From Novosphingobium lentum NBRC 107847 (lineage in GTDB: Bacteria; Pseudomonadota; Alphaproteobacteria; Sphingomonadales; Sphingomonadaceae), in NCBI RefSeq assembly GCF_001590965.1, contig NZ_BCTW01000003.1, positions 124,001 to 188,000 of the forward strand: a stretch of 64,000 nt of DNA, read 5' to 3'. Within the stretch, counting starts at the first letter, position 1. The number at the start of each line of letters is the position of its first letter. A program made the translations under genes and the position numbers. This document shows positions 17,591 through 25,522 of the stretch, piece by piece. Under the pieces are notes generated by a model. The model did not search any database and had not been told where the DNA came from. It saw only the letters and a list, made by a program, of their open reading frames with translations.

Positions 17591-17679
17591 CATTCGCTAG
17601 AGACTAATATTCCGTCAGCCGTGTCGTGTGGGGCACACTGCGGGGCACATGGCGGAACGCAGGCAGGGAGAACACAGCC

Positions 17680-18474
17680 GTGAGCGGGATCAGGATCGTC
17701 GAACGGGGCAGCATGATCGAGGCGACGCTGACGCGCCCGGAAAAGCGCAATGCGCTCAACCTCGAAATGCTCGAGGGACTGTTCGAAGCCACCGCGAGAC
17801 TGGCTGGGGGCGATCATCTGCAAGTGCTGCTGGTGCGGTCCGAAGGCGAGGTGTTTTCCGCCGGGATCGACCTCAACAGCGAACTCGCGCCCGATCCGGC
17901 GATCGCCAGCCCCACCGCGTTCCGCCGCTGGTATCGCGCGGGTAAGGGCTGCCTGCACCCGCTGGGCGACTTGTGGGAAGCGACCGAAAAACCGATCGTG
18001 GTGGCGCACCACGGACCCTGCATCGGCGGTGCGCTGGAACTGTCGCTGTGCGCGGATTTCCGGCTGGCGAGCGACACCGCGCGTTACCGCCTGCCCGAGA
18101 TCGCAATGGGCGGATTGCCCGGCTCTGGCGGCATGAGCCGGCTGGTACGCACGGTAGGATCGCACTGGGCGCGCTGGCTGGTGCTGGCCGGGCTGGACTT
18201 CGACGCCGAGCGCGCGCTGGCGATCGGGCTGGTTCATTCGGTGACCCCGGCGGCGCAGTTTTCCGCCGAAGTCGACCGCTTTTGTGACCATCTCGCCGCC
18301 ATCCCGCGCGAGGCTTATGCTGCAGGCAAGCTGGCGCTGGAGCTGATGGCCGAAGTGGGGCGCGGCGATGCGCGCAGCATTGAGCGGCTCGCGGTCAGCG
18401 GGCTGGCGACGGGGGCCGAATATCACGCGGTCTATGAGGAATATGTCGCACGGTTTCGCAAGGACCCCAAGTGA
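17680..18474 (+). CDS. Enoyl-CoA hydratase/isomerase family protein
   Basis: A 264-residue crotonase-fold protein. It has TRPEKRNALN near the N-terminus, the oxyanion-hole segments VFSAGIDLNSE and GPCIGGALELSLCAD, then YRLPEIAMGGLPGSGG. The glutamate in LPE is at a usual catalytic position, while the second typical Glu is not obvious, so it may be a hydratase or an isomerase. The GTG at 17680 is chosen over an upstream GTG because AGGGAG precedes it and the family begins there. It probably hydrates an unsaturated CoA thioester from the pathway. The next gene starts within its stop codon. Confidence 0.88.
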   Translation: MSGIRIVERGSMIEATLTRPEKRNALNLEMLEGLFEATARLAGGDHLQVLLVRSEGEVFSAGIDLNSELAPDPAIASPTAFRRWYRAGKGCLHPLGDLWEATEKPIVVAHHGPCIGGALELSLCADFRLASDTARYRLPEIAMGGLPGSGGMSRLVRTVGSHWARWLVLAGLDFDAERALAIGLVHSVTPAAQFSAEVDRFCDHLAAIPREAYAAGKLALELMAEVGRGDARSIERLAVSGLATGAEYHAVYEEYVARFRKDPK

Positions 18475-19268
18475 TGCTGCGCAGCATCACTGCGGTTCCG
18501 TTGCTGCTGGCCGCACCCGTTCCGACGTATGCGCAGGATATACCCGAACGACACCTAAACATACCCGAGCGCCACCTAGCCGCTCGCGAAGACCACAGCG
18601 TGCACATCACGCTCAACCCTTACCTGTGGGTGCCCGTGGTCAGCGGCACGACCGCGTTGGGACCGTTGACCGTGCCGGTGCGAGTCACGCCGGGCGATTT
18701 CGCGGCCGGCTTCCGCATCGGCGGCATGGGATGCCTCGCGGTCGATGACGGAAGCAGGTTCGCGTTCGCCGATGCGGTGGTGGTCGATTATCGCAACGGG
18801 AACTTTCGTCCGTTCTTCGGCCAGGCGCTGACCTCGAAAGTGCGCTTCGGGCAATTTGGCGTGGGCGTGCACAAGTCTGTGTCGGTCGGCGGCCGGGCGG
18901 TCGAGATCAGTCCCTACGTCGGCGTCCAGCATTTGCGCATCGGGTCGCTCGTCACCGGCAACCTCATCACCGCGACCGGCGATGGCGACTGGACCAGTCC
19001 GCTCGCCGGCGTTTCGGCCAGCGTGCCGCTGCGCCACAACCTGCGCCTCGATACCGAGGCCAGCGCGGCGGGGTTCGGCGCGTTCGATACCGACTATCGC
19101 AACGCGCAAATCGCGCTCGAATGGGATGTCGCCCGCCGCGTCGCGATCGACGCGGGCTATCGCTGGGCCAAGGGCCGCTACGCCAGCGTGACGGGGCTGG
19201 CGCTCGATCTCCATGCGGGCGGGCCGACGGTGGGCTTGCGCTACCGGTTCGCAGTCGGGGGTAGGTAA
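18474..19268 (+). CDS. Secreted, probably outer-membrane beta-barrel protein
   Basis: A 264-residue protein with a signal peptide ending near PTYAQD, followed by a short exact duplication (IPERHL twice, residues about 23-35). The rest is an alternating hydrophobic/polar beta-strand pattern with a final strand VGLRYRFAVGGR, as in small outer membrane barrels. I do not recognise a named family. The ATG at 18474 uses the last base of the hydratase stop (TGATG), so translation is coupled. Context suggests a role in passage or handling of the hydrophobic substrate at the outer membrane, which is inference. Confidence 0.65.
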   Translation: MLRSITAVPLLLAAPVPTYAQDIPERHLNIPERHLAAREDHSVHITLNPYLWVPVVSGTTALGPLTVPVRVTPGDFAAGFRIGGMGCLAVDDGSRFAFADAVVVDYRNGNFRPFFGQALTSKVRFGQFGVGVHKSVSVGGRAVEISPYVGVQHLRIGSLVTGNLITATGDGDWTSPLAGVSASVPLRHNLRLDTEASAAGFGAFDTDYRNAQIALEWDVARRVAIDAGYRWAKGRYASVTGLALDLHAGGPTVGLRYRFAVGGR

Positions 19269-19288
19269 CGCCTGCCCTAACGCCAACC

Positions 19289-19392
19289 CCGCTCATCCTG
19301 AGCCTGTCGAAGGATGCCGCACGATAGCCGATCCACACGCTCCCAACCCGCTAACGAGTGCGAGCATCCTTCGACAAGCTCAGGATGAGCGG
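19289..19392. repeat. Inverted repeat GCTCATCCTGAGC...GAAGGATG
   Basis: The arms at 19289-19317 and 19364-19392 are near-perfect complements: one contains CTCATCCTGAGCCTGTCGAA, the other the reverse form. They sit in the 142-base gap between two convergent genes. This sequence type is a widespread intergenic repeat in alpha-proteobacteria (recalled). It could fold into a bidirectional terminator-like hairpin. Confidence 0.85.
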
Positions 19393-19410
19393 ACCTGGCG
19401 AAGTTTTGCC

Positions 19411-20565
19411 TTAAAACGAATCCAGCGAATCCCAGTCGTCGCAGGCCGTTCCGATGCGGCGGACCATTTCCAGCGTGATGTCGCGCGGCTGCATGTCGGG
19501 AATGTCGTCGGTTGGCGCGAGCGTGATCGTCCACCAGGTGAGCGCGGTCATCAGCTGCTGGCGATAGTCGAGCAGCGCATCGTCCAGCGCCACCTTCGGC
19601 CCGCCCGAAGCGGCGAGTTCATCGAGGTAAAAGGCGAGCAGCTCGCGCTCCCATGCGCGGCGATGCTCCACCGTCAGCGCCGAGGAAATCGCGTAGCAAA
19701 CGTCGCGCGACCAGTGCCCGCGGCTGACGCACTGCCAGTCGCCCAGGCCCATCTCGCCGTTGCCCGCGATGTACCAGTTCTTGAGGTGGACATCGCCGTG
19801 CATCAGCGTGAGCGGCAGGTGCTTGTGCCGATTGACCGAGGCCAGCGACTTTTCCCACACCTCAGCGTGGCGGTTCCAGGTGCGCGCCGGGATCACGTCC
19901 TTGCCGTCCATGAATCCCTTGGTCGAACCGGCTTCCATCCCGAAATCGAGCGTCTTCATGAAGAATTCGGGCCAGGTGACGATGGCCTTCAGCGCCTGCT
20001 GCACCGCCGGATTGCTATAGCCTTGGCCGTGCGCGCGGGCGAGCAGGCGCATCTGGCTTTTGGCGCGGTCCAGCGTCATTTCGGTGTTGTGATCGCAGAA
20101 ACTGGTGACCTCGTCCGAAATGTCGCGCAGCACCACGATCGAGTTGATGTTGGCAGGGTTGTATCCGGCAAAGTACGATTGCGGCGCCTCGAAATCGAGC
20201 AGCGGACGCACGTGGTTGAAGAAATCGACCTCGCCCATCGCGCCGCCGCTGATGCCCAGCACTACGCGGTTGGCCAGATCGTGCGTGGCCTTGCAGAACA
20301 GCCGTGTGGGCAGCCCCGCGGCTTGTCCGGTCGCGTTCCACGTCAGCGCGATCTTGCGGCGGTTGGAACTGCCGGTGTCGACCGGGCCGAGCGCGAACTG
20401 GACCACTTTGGCGCCCGGCACCCCGCCGCCCAGCGCATCGGCGAGCCATTCGGCGGTGATCGCATCGTACGACAGCGGCAGGTCGCGCGCCTTGTGCACG
20501 GGATCGGTGCGGTGGCCTTCCTCAGCGGCATAAGCGGCCTGGATCTGCGTGACACGGGTGTTCAT
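19411..20565 (-). CDS. APH/EcKinase-like phosphotransferase
   Basis: A 384-residue kinase of the aminoglycoside phosphotransferase fold. The catalytic loop is MHGDVHLKNWYI and the metal-binding motif is GLGDWQ; both are intact. N-terminal to these is VVLRDISDE. The size and the loop resemble ecdysteroid-kinase-like and ACAD11-like proteins that phosphorylate small hydroxyl compounds. The ATG at 20565 overlaps the stop of the flavoprotein gene (ATGA). It could phosphorylate a hydroxylated cyclic intermediate; the substrate is inference. Confidence 0.87.
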   Translation of the reverse strand: MNTRVTQIQAAYAAEEGHRTDPVHKARDLPLSYDAITAEWLADALGGGVPGAKVVQFALGPVDTGSSNRRKIALTWNATGQAAGLPTRLFCKATHDLANRVVLGISGGAMGEVDFFNHVRPLLDFEAPQSYFAGYNPANINSIVVLRDISDEVTSFCDHNTEMTLDRAKSQMRLLARAHGQGYSNPAVQQALKAIVTWPEFFMKTLDFGMEAGSTKGFMDGKDVIPARTWNRHAEVWEKSLASVNRHKHLPLTLMHGDVHLKNWYIAGNGEMGLGDWQCVSRGHWSRDVCYAISSALTVEHRRAWERELLAFYLDELAASGGPKVALDDALLDYRQQLMTALTWWTITLAPTDDIPDMQPRDITLEMVRRIGTACDDWDSLDSF

Positions 20566-21989
20566 GCTACTGCTTCCCTGTGCGAAAGCGCTTCGACCGC
20601 AGCTTGCCGTCCAGCCTCGCGGCCCAGGATCACTGCGGGGCCGATGCTGAAACCGCCGCCCGCGTATCGCTTGCCCTGCAGCACGCCGAGCACTTCGCCC
20701 GCGCCGTAAAGCCCGGGGATCGCCACGCCGTGCGTATCGAGCACGCGACACTGGCGATCGGCATCGAGGCCCGCGCCGGTCACGCCGATGATCGCGGCCT
20801 TGACCTCGACCGCGTAGAACGGGCCGGTTTCCACCGTGAACAGCTTCTTGGCTTTCTTGAAGAACTGGCGATCGACGCCATCGGCGATGTCGGCGTTATA
20901 ACGCCTTGCCGTTTCCACCAGCGCCGCCCCGTCGATCCCGCATTTGGCGGCGAGTTCGACCAGCGTGTCGGCCACCTTGACGTCACCCGAAGCGATGCGC
21001 TTGCGCAGCGTGGCTTCTTCCCAGGTCGGCGTCGCAAGGCCCGAATTGTAGGGATCGAGGTACGACGAATCGTTGCTCGCCTCCAGCATCGTCGGATCGT
21101 CGAAGATCGCAAACGCGTGCGCGTTGGTCTGCTCGTTGATGAGGTAGCCGCACACGGTGTACGACGATGTTTCGGGCGCGAAGCGGCGCCCGTCCTCGTT
21201 CACCATCATGATCCACGGCGGCAGGAATGCCTCGACGAACTTGCCCACGCCCGATGTTGGCAGCAGCAAGCCGGTGTCGTGCCCGGCGATCCCGGCGCCG
21301 ACCTGTTCGCCCAGTGTGATCCCGTCGCCGAGGATGAACGGGGCAGGGTCGTGCACCGCCCAAGTCCACGAACCATGCTGCGCGGCGGTGGGGAAATGTT
21401 TCGCGATCATCTCGGGGCTGTTGCCGAAGCCGCCGGTGGTGATGATCGTGACCGCGCCGTGCAAGTCCATGCCGCCCGCGTGGACACCGGTAACGCGCCC
21501 GTCCTCGAACAGCAGCCGTTCAACGCGCGTGCCCAGCGCGGTCTGCACGCCCAGCGCGCCCGCCGCATTGATCAGCGCATCGGCGATGCCGCCGCCCGCG
21601 CCCTCGCTCGAATGGCCGCGCGGCATGTCATCGACGCCCGACACGACGAGGAATTCCTTGATGAAGCGCGTGCCCAGGCTGCGCAGCCATTCGACCGTGG
21701 GGCCGCTTTCGTCGCAGATCAGGCGGATCACGTCGGGCTTCAGCGCCCACTGGTTGACCGCCATGACATATGTGAACATCGCGTCAGCGGTGTCGCCCTC
21801 GACCCCGGCCTCACGCTGCACGCTGGTGTCCGCAGCATAGAACACCCCGGCGGAGAGCGCAGTGGCGCCGCCCAGCTTGGTGTCGGCTTCCAGCACGATG
21901 CACGATGCGCCCAGCTTGGTCGCCTCGATCGCTGCCGCGAGCCCCGCACCGCCGCCGCCGACGATGATCACGTCGAAATCCGTCGCCAA
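20562..21989 (-). CDS. FAD-dependent oxidoreductase, 3-ketosteroid-1-dehydrogenase-like
   Basis: A 475-residue flavoprotein of the FAD_binding_2 (fumarate reductase/KstD) family. The N-terminal dinucleotide motif is VIIVGGGGAGLAAAIEA followed by VLEADTKLGG. The C-terminal part GLYGAGEVLGVLQGKRYAGGG and SIGPAVILGREAG matches the KstD end, where a Tyr and a Gly contribute to the active site. The open frame runs further 5', but the TTG at 21989 is best placed: GGAGAGGC is just upstream and the Rossmann strand starts at once. It probably dehydrogenates a ring ketone or enone. It is the first gene of a two-gene operon with a kinase. Confidence 0.9.
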   Translation of the reverse strand: MATDFDVIIVGGGGAGLAAAIEATKLGASCIVLEADTKLGGATALSAGVFYAADTSVQREAGVEGDTADAMFTYVMAVNQWALKPDVIRLICDESGPTVEWLRSLGTRFIKEFLVVSGVDDMPRGHSSEGAGGGIADALINAAGALGVQTALGTRVERLLFEDGRVTGVHAGGMDLHGAVTIITTGGFGNSPEMIAKHFPTAAQHGSWTWAVHDPAPFILGDGITLGEQVGAGIAGHDTGLLLPTSGVGKFVEAFLPPWIMMVNEDGRRFAPETSSYTVCGYLINEQTNAHAFAIFDDPTMLEASNDSSYLDPYNSGLATPTWEEATLRKRIASGDVKVADTLVELAAKCGIDGAALVETARRYNADIADGVDRQFFKKAKKLFTVETGPFYAVEVKAAIIGVTGAGLDADRQCRVLDTHGVAIPGLYGAGEVLGVLQGKRYAGGGFSIGPAVILGREAGRQAAVEALSHREAVA

Positions 21990-22008
21990 AATGCCTCTCC
22001 AGATTATA

Positions 22009-22022
22009 GTTTGCTTGCATAC
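22009..22022. promoter_or_regulatory. Candidate operator, 12/14 match to GTATGCTAGCATAC
   Basis: GTTTGCTTGCATAC lies 20 bases upstream of the flavoprotein start and differs at two positions from the perfect palindrome at 29181. It is close enough to the start to overlap a promoter. Confidence 0.5.
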
Positions 22023-22122
22023 CTTATTGCGGGGCAAAGGGGGGTTGGCAAGCCCCCGTGACACGTTCCGTAGCGCTTGCGAACGATTTCCGGGCGATTT
22101 CCCGCAGGCGTTTTCGCTATTG

Positions 22123-22136
22123 GTACTCTTGCATAC
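22123..22136. promoter_or_regulatory. Candidate operator, 11/14 match to GTATGCTAGCATAC
   Basis: GTACTCTTGCATAC lies 45 bases before the SDR start at 22181, in the same divergent gap as the site at 22009. Two sites in one gap would allow control in both directions. Confidence 0.42.
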
Positions 22137-22180
22137 CATGTTATGCCGACCCAACGACGAAACAATCCGGGAGACGATGC

Positions 22181-22966
22181 GTGACAGGGCCATTTGCCGG
22201 CAAGGCGATCATCGTCACGGGCGCGTCGAGCGGGCTGGGCCGGGCCATCGCGGTCGATCTGGCGCGGCAAGGTGCGGATTTGTGGCTGGTCGGCCGATCG
22301 GGCGAGGCGCTGGCCGAAACCGCCGGGCTGATCTCCGCTGCGGGTGGTCCGGTGGCACAGAGCGAGCCGATGGACTTGCGCATTCGCGGCCCGCTGGCGA
22401 AGCTGATCGAGGTGGTCGGCGCGACGCATCCGCACTTGTTCGCGGTGATCAACAACGCCGGCGTGATGTACCCCGAACCGATCCTGTCGGGCACGATCGA
22501 GCGCTGGCAGGAGATGCTCGACATCAACGTGATGGCGATGCTCGAAGGCAGCAAGGCGGCGGTGCTGACCATGCGCAAGCACGGGCAGGAGGGCCACGTG
22601 ATCAACCTCGGTTCGGTGCAGGCGCGTTTCGAGGAACCGGGCGTCTATGGCATCAGCAAGAAAGCCGCCGAGATGATCGGCAACACCTTGCGCGCCGAAG
22701 TCGAAGGCGATCCGATCCGCGTGGCAACGGTGATCCCCGGCGGTTTCGCCACGCAGCTGGCGCGCGGGTTCACCCCCGAATCTCTCGCCAACCTGAGCGG
22801 CAATCTTACGCGGCTGAACCTGAACCCCGAAAACGGCGACGACATGGCCCGGATCGTCGGCGATCCGCGGCACATCGCCGATGCGGTCCGCTACATCCTG
22901 TCGCAGCCGATCGGCATCAACATCCAGGAGATGGTGGTGCGTCCGCCGGTCAGCACTAAAGCCTGA
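22181..22966 (+). CDS. Short-chain dehydrogenase/reductase
   Basis: A 261-residue classical SDR. The cofactor loop is TGASSGLG, with NNAG after strand 4, and the catalytic residues are Ser in NLGSVQ and YGISK. The usual PG motif is present in VIPGGFAT. The GTG at 22181 has CGGGAGACG upstream and places the Rossmann strand correctly; a nearby ATG at 22177 is out of frame. It is co-directional with a diiron-like protein gene 17 bases further on. The substrate is unknown. Confidence 0.9.
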   Translation: MTGPFAGKAIIVTGASSGLGRAIAVDLARQGADLWLVGRSGEALAETAGLISAAGGPVAQSEPMDLRIRGPLAKLIEVVGATHPHLFAVINNAGVMYPEPILSGTIERWQEMLDINVMAMLEGSKAAVLTMRKHGQEGHVINLGSVQARFEEPGVYGISKKAAEMIGNTLRAEVEGDPIRVATVIPGGFATQLARGFTPESLANLSGNLTRLNLNPENGDDMARIVGDPRHIADAVRYILSQPIGINIQEMVVRPPVSTKA

Positions 22967-22983
22967 AGAACGGTGCGCGTGCC

Positions 22984-23841
22984 ATGATCATCCGCAAGCC
23001 CGATTTCGATCTTGCGCAAGCTACGGTGGTCTGGTCGCGCGTGCCCGAGTTCGCGTTGTACTGGAACGGCGCCTCGGCGGTGATCCCCTACGTCGAATTT
23101 TACCTCAACAACGTGATGAGCGAAGTGCGCAAGGCCAAGGGCGCTGGCGATCCCGCGCTGGACGCCGAACTGGCCATCTTCATCGCGCAGGAACGCAACC
23201 ACGCGCATTACCACGTCGCCTACAACAAGCGGCTGTATGACGCCGGCTTCGGCGCGCTGAAGGGGCTGATCGAGACGATCACGGCTGAATTGAAAGTGCT
23301 GCGCGACAAGCGCTCGCTGGCGTTCAACGTCGCCTATTGCGCGGGCTTCGAGAACGCCGCGACGTTCACCTCGCGTTACCTGATCGAGCAATGCGACGCC
23401 GATTTCGCGGGCGCCGACCCGGCGGGATCGAACCTGTTCCTGTGGCACGTGGCCGAGGAATTCGAGCACCGATCGGTCTGTCACGAGGCGTTCAACGCGG
23501 TGTCGGGCCGCTATTTCACGCGCATCGCCGGGGTCGCCTATGCGTTCTGGCACATCAACCACAGCTTCGATCGCGCGGCGAAGACCATCCTCGACGTGCG
23601 CCGCGCGGGCATGACCGAAGCCGAGCGCAAGGCATCGCGAAAGGTCGTGGCGGCGATCAAGCGGCGGCAGGCGTGGCACACGTTCCCGCGCGTGCTGTCG
23701 TTGCTCAATCCGTGGTTCGATCCGGCCAGCATCCGCCCGACGCCCAAGATCGAGGCCGCTCTAGCGTTCTTCGCGCGGGCAGAGGTACCGCAAGAGAGCT
23801 TTACCGACGCCTATGCAAGCCGGTCGCTTTTGGGGGCATAA
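22984..23841 (+). CDS. Predicted metal-dependent hydrolase-type protein (diiron-like helical fold)
   Basis: A 285-residue, mostly helical protein. Two histidine/carboxylate clusters stand out: AQERNHAHYH (about residue 75) and WHVAEEFEHRSVCHEAF (about residue 155). These fit the family annotated as predicted metal-dependent hydrolase (COG3687-like), whose metal ligands resemble ferritin-like diiron sites, so an oxygenase or oxidase role is as likely as hydrolysis. It lies in an operon behind an SDR. Its 3' end overlaps the 3' end of the convergent epimerase-like gene by 31 bases. The family call is fairly sure; the reaction is not. Confidence 0.75.
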   Translation: MIIRKPDFDLAQATVVWSRVPEFALYWNGASAVIPYVEFYLNNVMSEVRKAKGAGDPALDAELAIFIAQERNHAHYHVAYNKRLYDAGFGALKGLIETITAELKVLRDKRSLAFNVAYCAGFENAATFTSRYLIEQCDADFAGADPAGSNLFLWHVAEEFEHRSVCHEAFNAVSGRYFTRIAGVAYAFWHINHSFDRAAKTILDVRRAGMTEAERKASRKVVAAIKRRQAWHTFPRVLSLLNPWFDPASIRPTPKIEAALAFFARAEVPQESFTDAYASRSLLGA

Positions 23842-24734
23842 GCCGCGCGGTACGATCCGGTGCGGATATCCTCGACCAGATCGAACTTCGTCGGCGCCCA
23901 GCCCAGGTCCGCCCGCCCGCGCACGCAGCGTGAGCGGCTGCTGACGGCGAAGAACAAGTCGGCGTACATCTCGCCCCAGATATCGCAGGCCTCGGCATAC
24001 GTCACGCTGCGGGTTGCACAGTCCATGACCTGCGCGACGGCTTCGGCCAGCGTGCGCCAGTTCACCTCGCCCGCGACCGCGTGGTACAACGCGCCAGCGG
24101 TGCCCGTCTCGATGGCGAGGCGATATTGCCGCGCCAGATCCTCGACATGGACGTGGGTGTAGAGGTTCAGACCCGCACCGATGTAGCAGGCGGCACCGGT
24201 CTTCTCGACGCTCTCGAAGATCGCGGGCACCTGCTTGCTGCCGCCGTTGCCCCAGATCTGCGGCGGGCGCATCACGATGGCGCGCACGCCATCGGTGTGG
24301 GCGGCACGCACGAGGTTCTCGGTCTCGACCCGCAACGACAGCCAGTGGCGCGCAACGTAGGGATCGTCCTCGGCAAAGCTTTCCTGATGCCACGCGCCGT
24401 CCTGCGCGGGGATCGACAGCACGCCGGTGCCCGAGGTGAACAGGAACGGCTTGCCGCTGCCCTTCAGCGTTCCCAGCAGCGTGGCCAGCGCCGGGCCTTC
24501 CTCCTCGAACGGAACCACCGGCGCGAACACGATGCCATCGAATTCGCGGGCGATGCGCTCCAGCGTGGCAGGTTCGGTCAGCAGGCCGGGGAAGGGCGTG
24601 ACCCCGCGTGTCGCCAGTTGCGCGGCCAGTTCACCGCTTCGGGCAAGGCCGGATACGGCGTGGCCGTGCGCCTTCAGTTCCGCCGCCACGTGCGAGCCGA
24701 GGTAGCCATTGGCGCCGATAACGAACGTGTTCAT
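23811..24734 (-). CDS. NAD-dependent epimerase/dehydratase family (extended SDR)
   Basis: A 307-residue extended SDR. It starts NTFVIGANGYLGSHVA, the GxxGxxG cofactor loop, and has VMRPPQIWGNGG and HVHVEDLAR, typical of the epimerase family. The canonical YxxxK dyad is not present in its normal place; the segment LFTSGTGVL has Ser/Thr, but the later Tyr/Lys pair is missing, so this may be an atypical (NmrA-like) reductase or a regulator-like member. The ATG at 24734 follows the stop of the SDR upstream by 11 bases. It is the last gene of the sulfotransferase operon. Confidence 0.82.
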   Translation of the reverse strand: MNTFVIGANGYLGSHVAAELKAHGHAVSGLARSGELAAQLATRGVTPFPGLLTEPATLERIAREFDGIVFAPVVPFEEEGPALATLLGTLKGSGKPFLFTSGTGVLSIPAQDGAWHQESFAEDDPYVARHWLSLRVETENLVRAAHTDGVRAIVMRPPQIWGNGGSKQVPAIFESVEKTGAACYIGAGLNLYTHVHVEDLARQYRLAIETGTAGALYHAVAGEVNWRTLAEAVAQVMDCATRSVTYAEACDIWGEMYADLFFAVSSRSRCVRGRADLGWAPTKFDLVEDIRTGSYRAAYAPKSDRLA

Positions 24735-24745
24735 GCCAGTTTTCG

Positions 24746-25522
24746 TCACGCCAGCGCCAGCCCGCCATCGATGGTGAATTCGGCCCCGGTGATGAACGCG
24801 GCGGCGTCGCTGGCGAGGTAGGCGACCATCGCGCCGACATCGCCCGGCTCGCCCAGATGGCCGAGCGGGATCGCATCGAACAGCGGCTTCATGTCGGGAT
24901 CGCCCGCGCGCGCGTTGCCCGCGCCCAGCACCATCTCGGTCGCGATCGGGCCGGGGTGGACCGAATTGATGCGGATGCCCGTTCCGGTCCGCGCACAGTG
25001 CAGCGCCGACGACCTGGTCAGGTTGGCGACCGCCGCTTTCGACGCGCCGTAGATCGTGGTGCTCGGCGCGACTTTGGCCGTGGCGAGCGAGGCGATGTTG
25101 ACGATGGAGCCGCCGGACTTCGCCTTGCCGCCGCCCGTCAGCTTCATCGCCGGGATCGCGGCCTGCATCCCGTGGAACTGGCCGAACAGGTTGATTTCGA
25201 TGATCCGGCGAAAGTCCTCGATCGCTGCGTCCTCGATTGTCGCGCCGATGTCGATGCCGGCGTTGTTGACCAGCACGTCGAGCCGCCCGTGCGCGTTGAC
25301 CGCCAGCGCCACGATCGCCGCCCACGATGCCGCGTCGGTCACGTCGAGCCGCGCGAACGTGCCGCCGATCCGCGCGGCGGTGGCGCGGCCCTCTGCCTCC
25401 AGCAGATCGCCAACGATCACATGCGCGCCCGCCGCCGCCAGCGCTGCGGCGCACCCGGCACCGATCCCGCGCGCACCGCCCGATACGATGGCGACGCGGC
25501 CCTTGAGCGAGGCCCCGCTCAC
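24746..25522 (-). CDS. Short-chain dehydrogenase/reductase
   Basis: A 258-residue classical SDR. The cofactor loop is SGGARGIG, with NNAG at strand 4, and the catalytic Ser is in NIASLA with YGASK. The C-terminal AFITGAEFTIDGG is typical of FabG-like SDRs. The GTG at 25522 overlaps the stop of the lipocalin-like gene as GTGA. It is part of the five-gene operon DUF1214-like, sulfotransferase, lipocalin-like, SDR, epimerase-like. Confidence 0.92.
   Translation of the reverse strand: MSGASLKGRVAIVSGGARGIGAGCAAALAAAGAHVIVGDLLEAEGRATAARIGGTFARLDVTDAASWAAIVALAVNAHGRLDVLVNNAGIDIGATIEDAAIEDFRRIIEINLFGQFHGMQAAIPAMKLTGGGKAKSGGSIVNIASLATAKVAPSTTIYGASKAAVANLTRSSALHCARTGTGIRINSVHPGPIATEMVLGAGNARAGDPDMKPLFDAIPLGHLGEPGDVGAMVAYLASDAAAFITGAEFTIDGGLALA

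Noticed and set aside
22177..22180. ATG at 22177 as the SDR start
   Set aside because: It is out of frame with the SDR; the in-frame GTG at 22181 has the better ribosome site.
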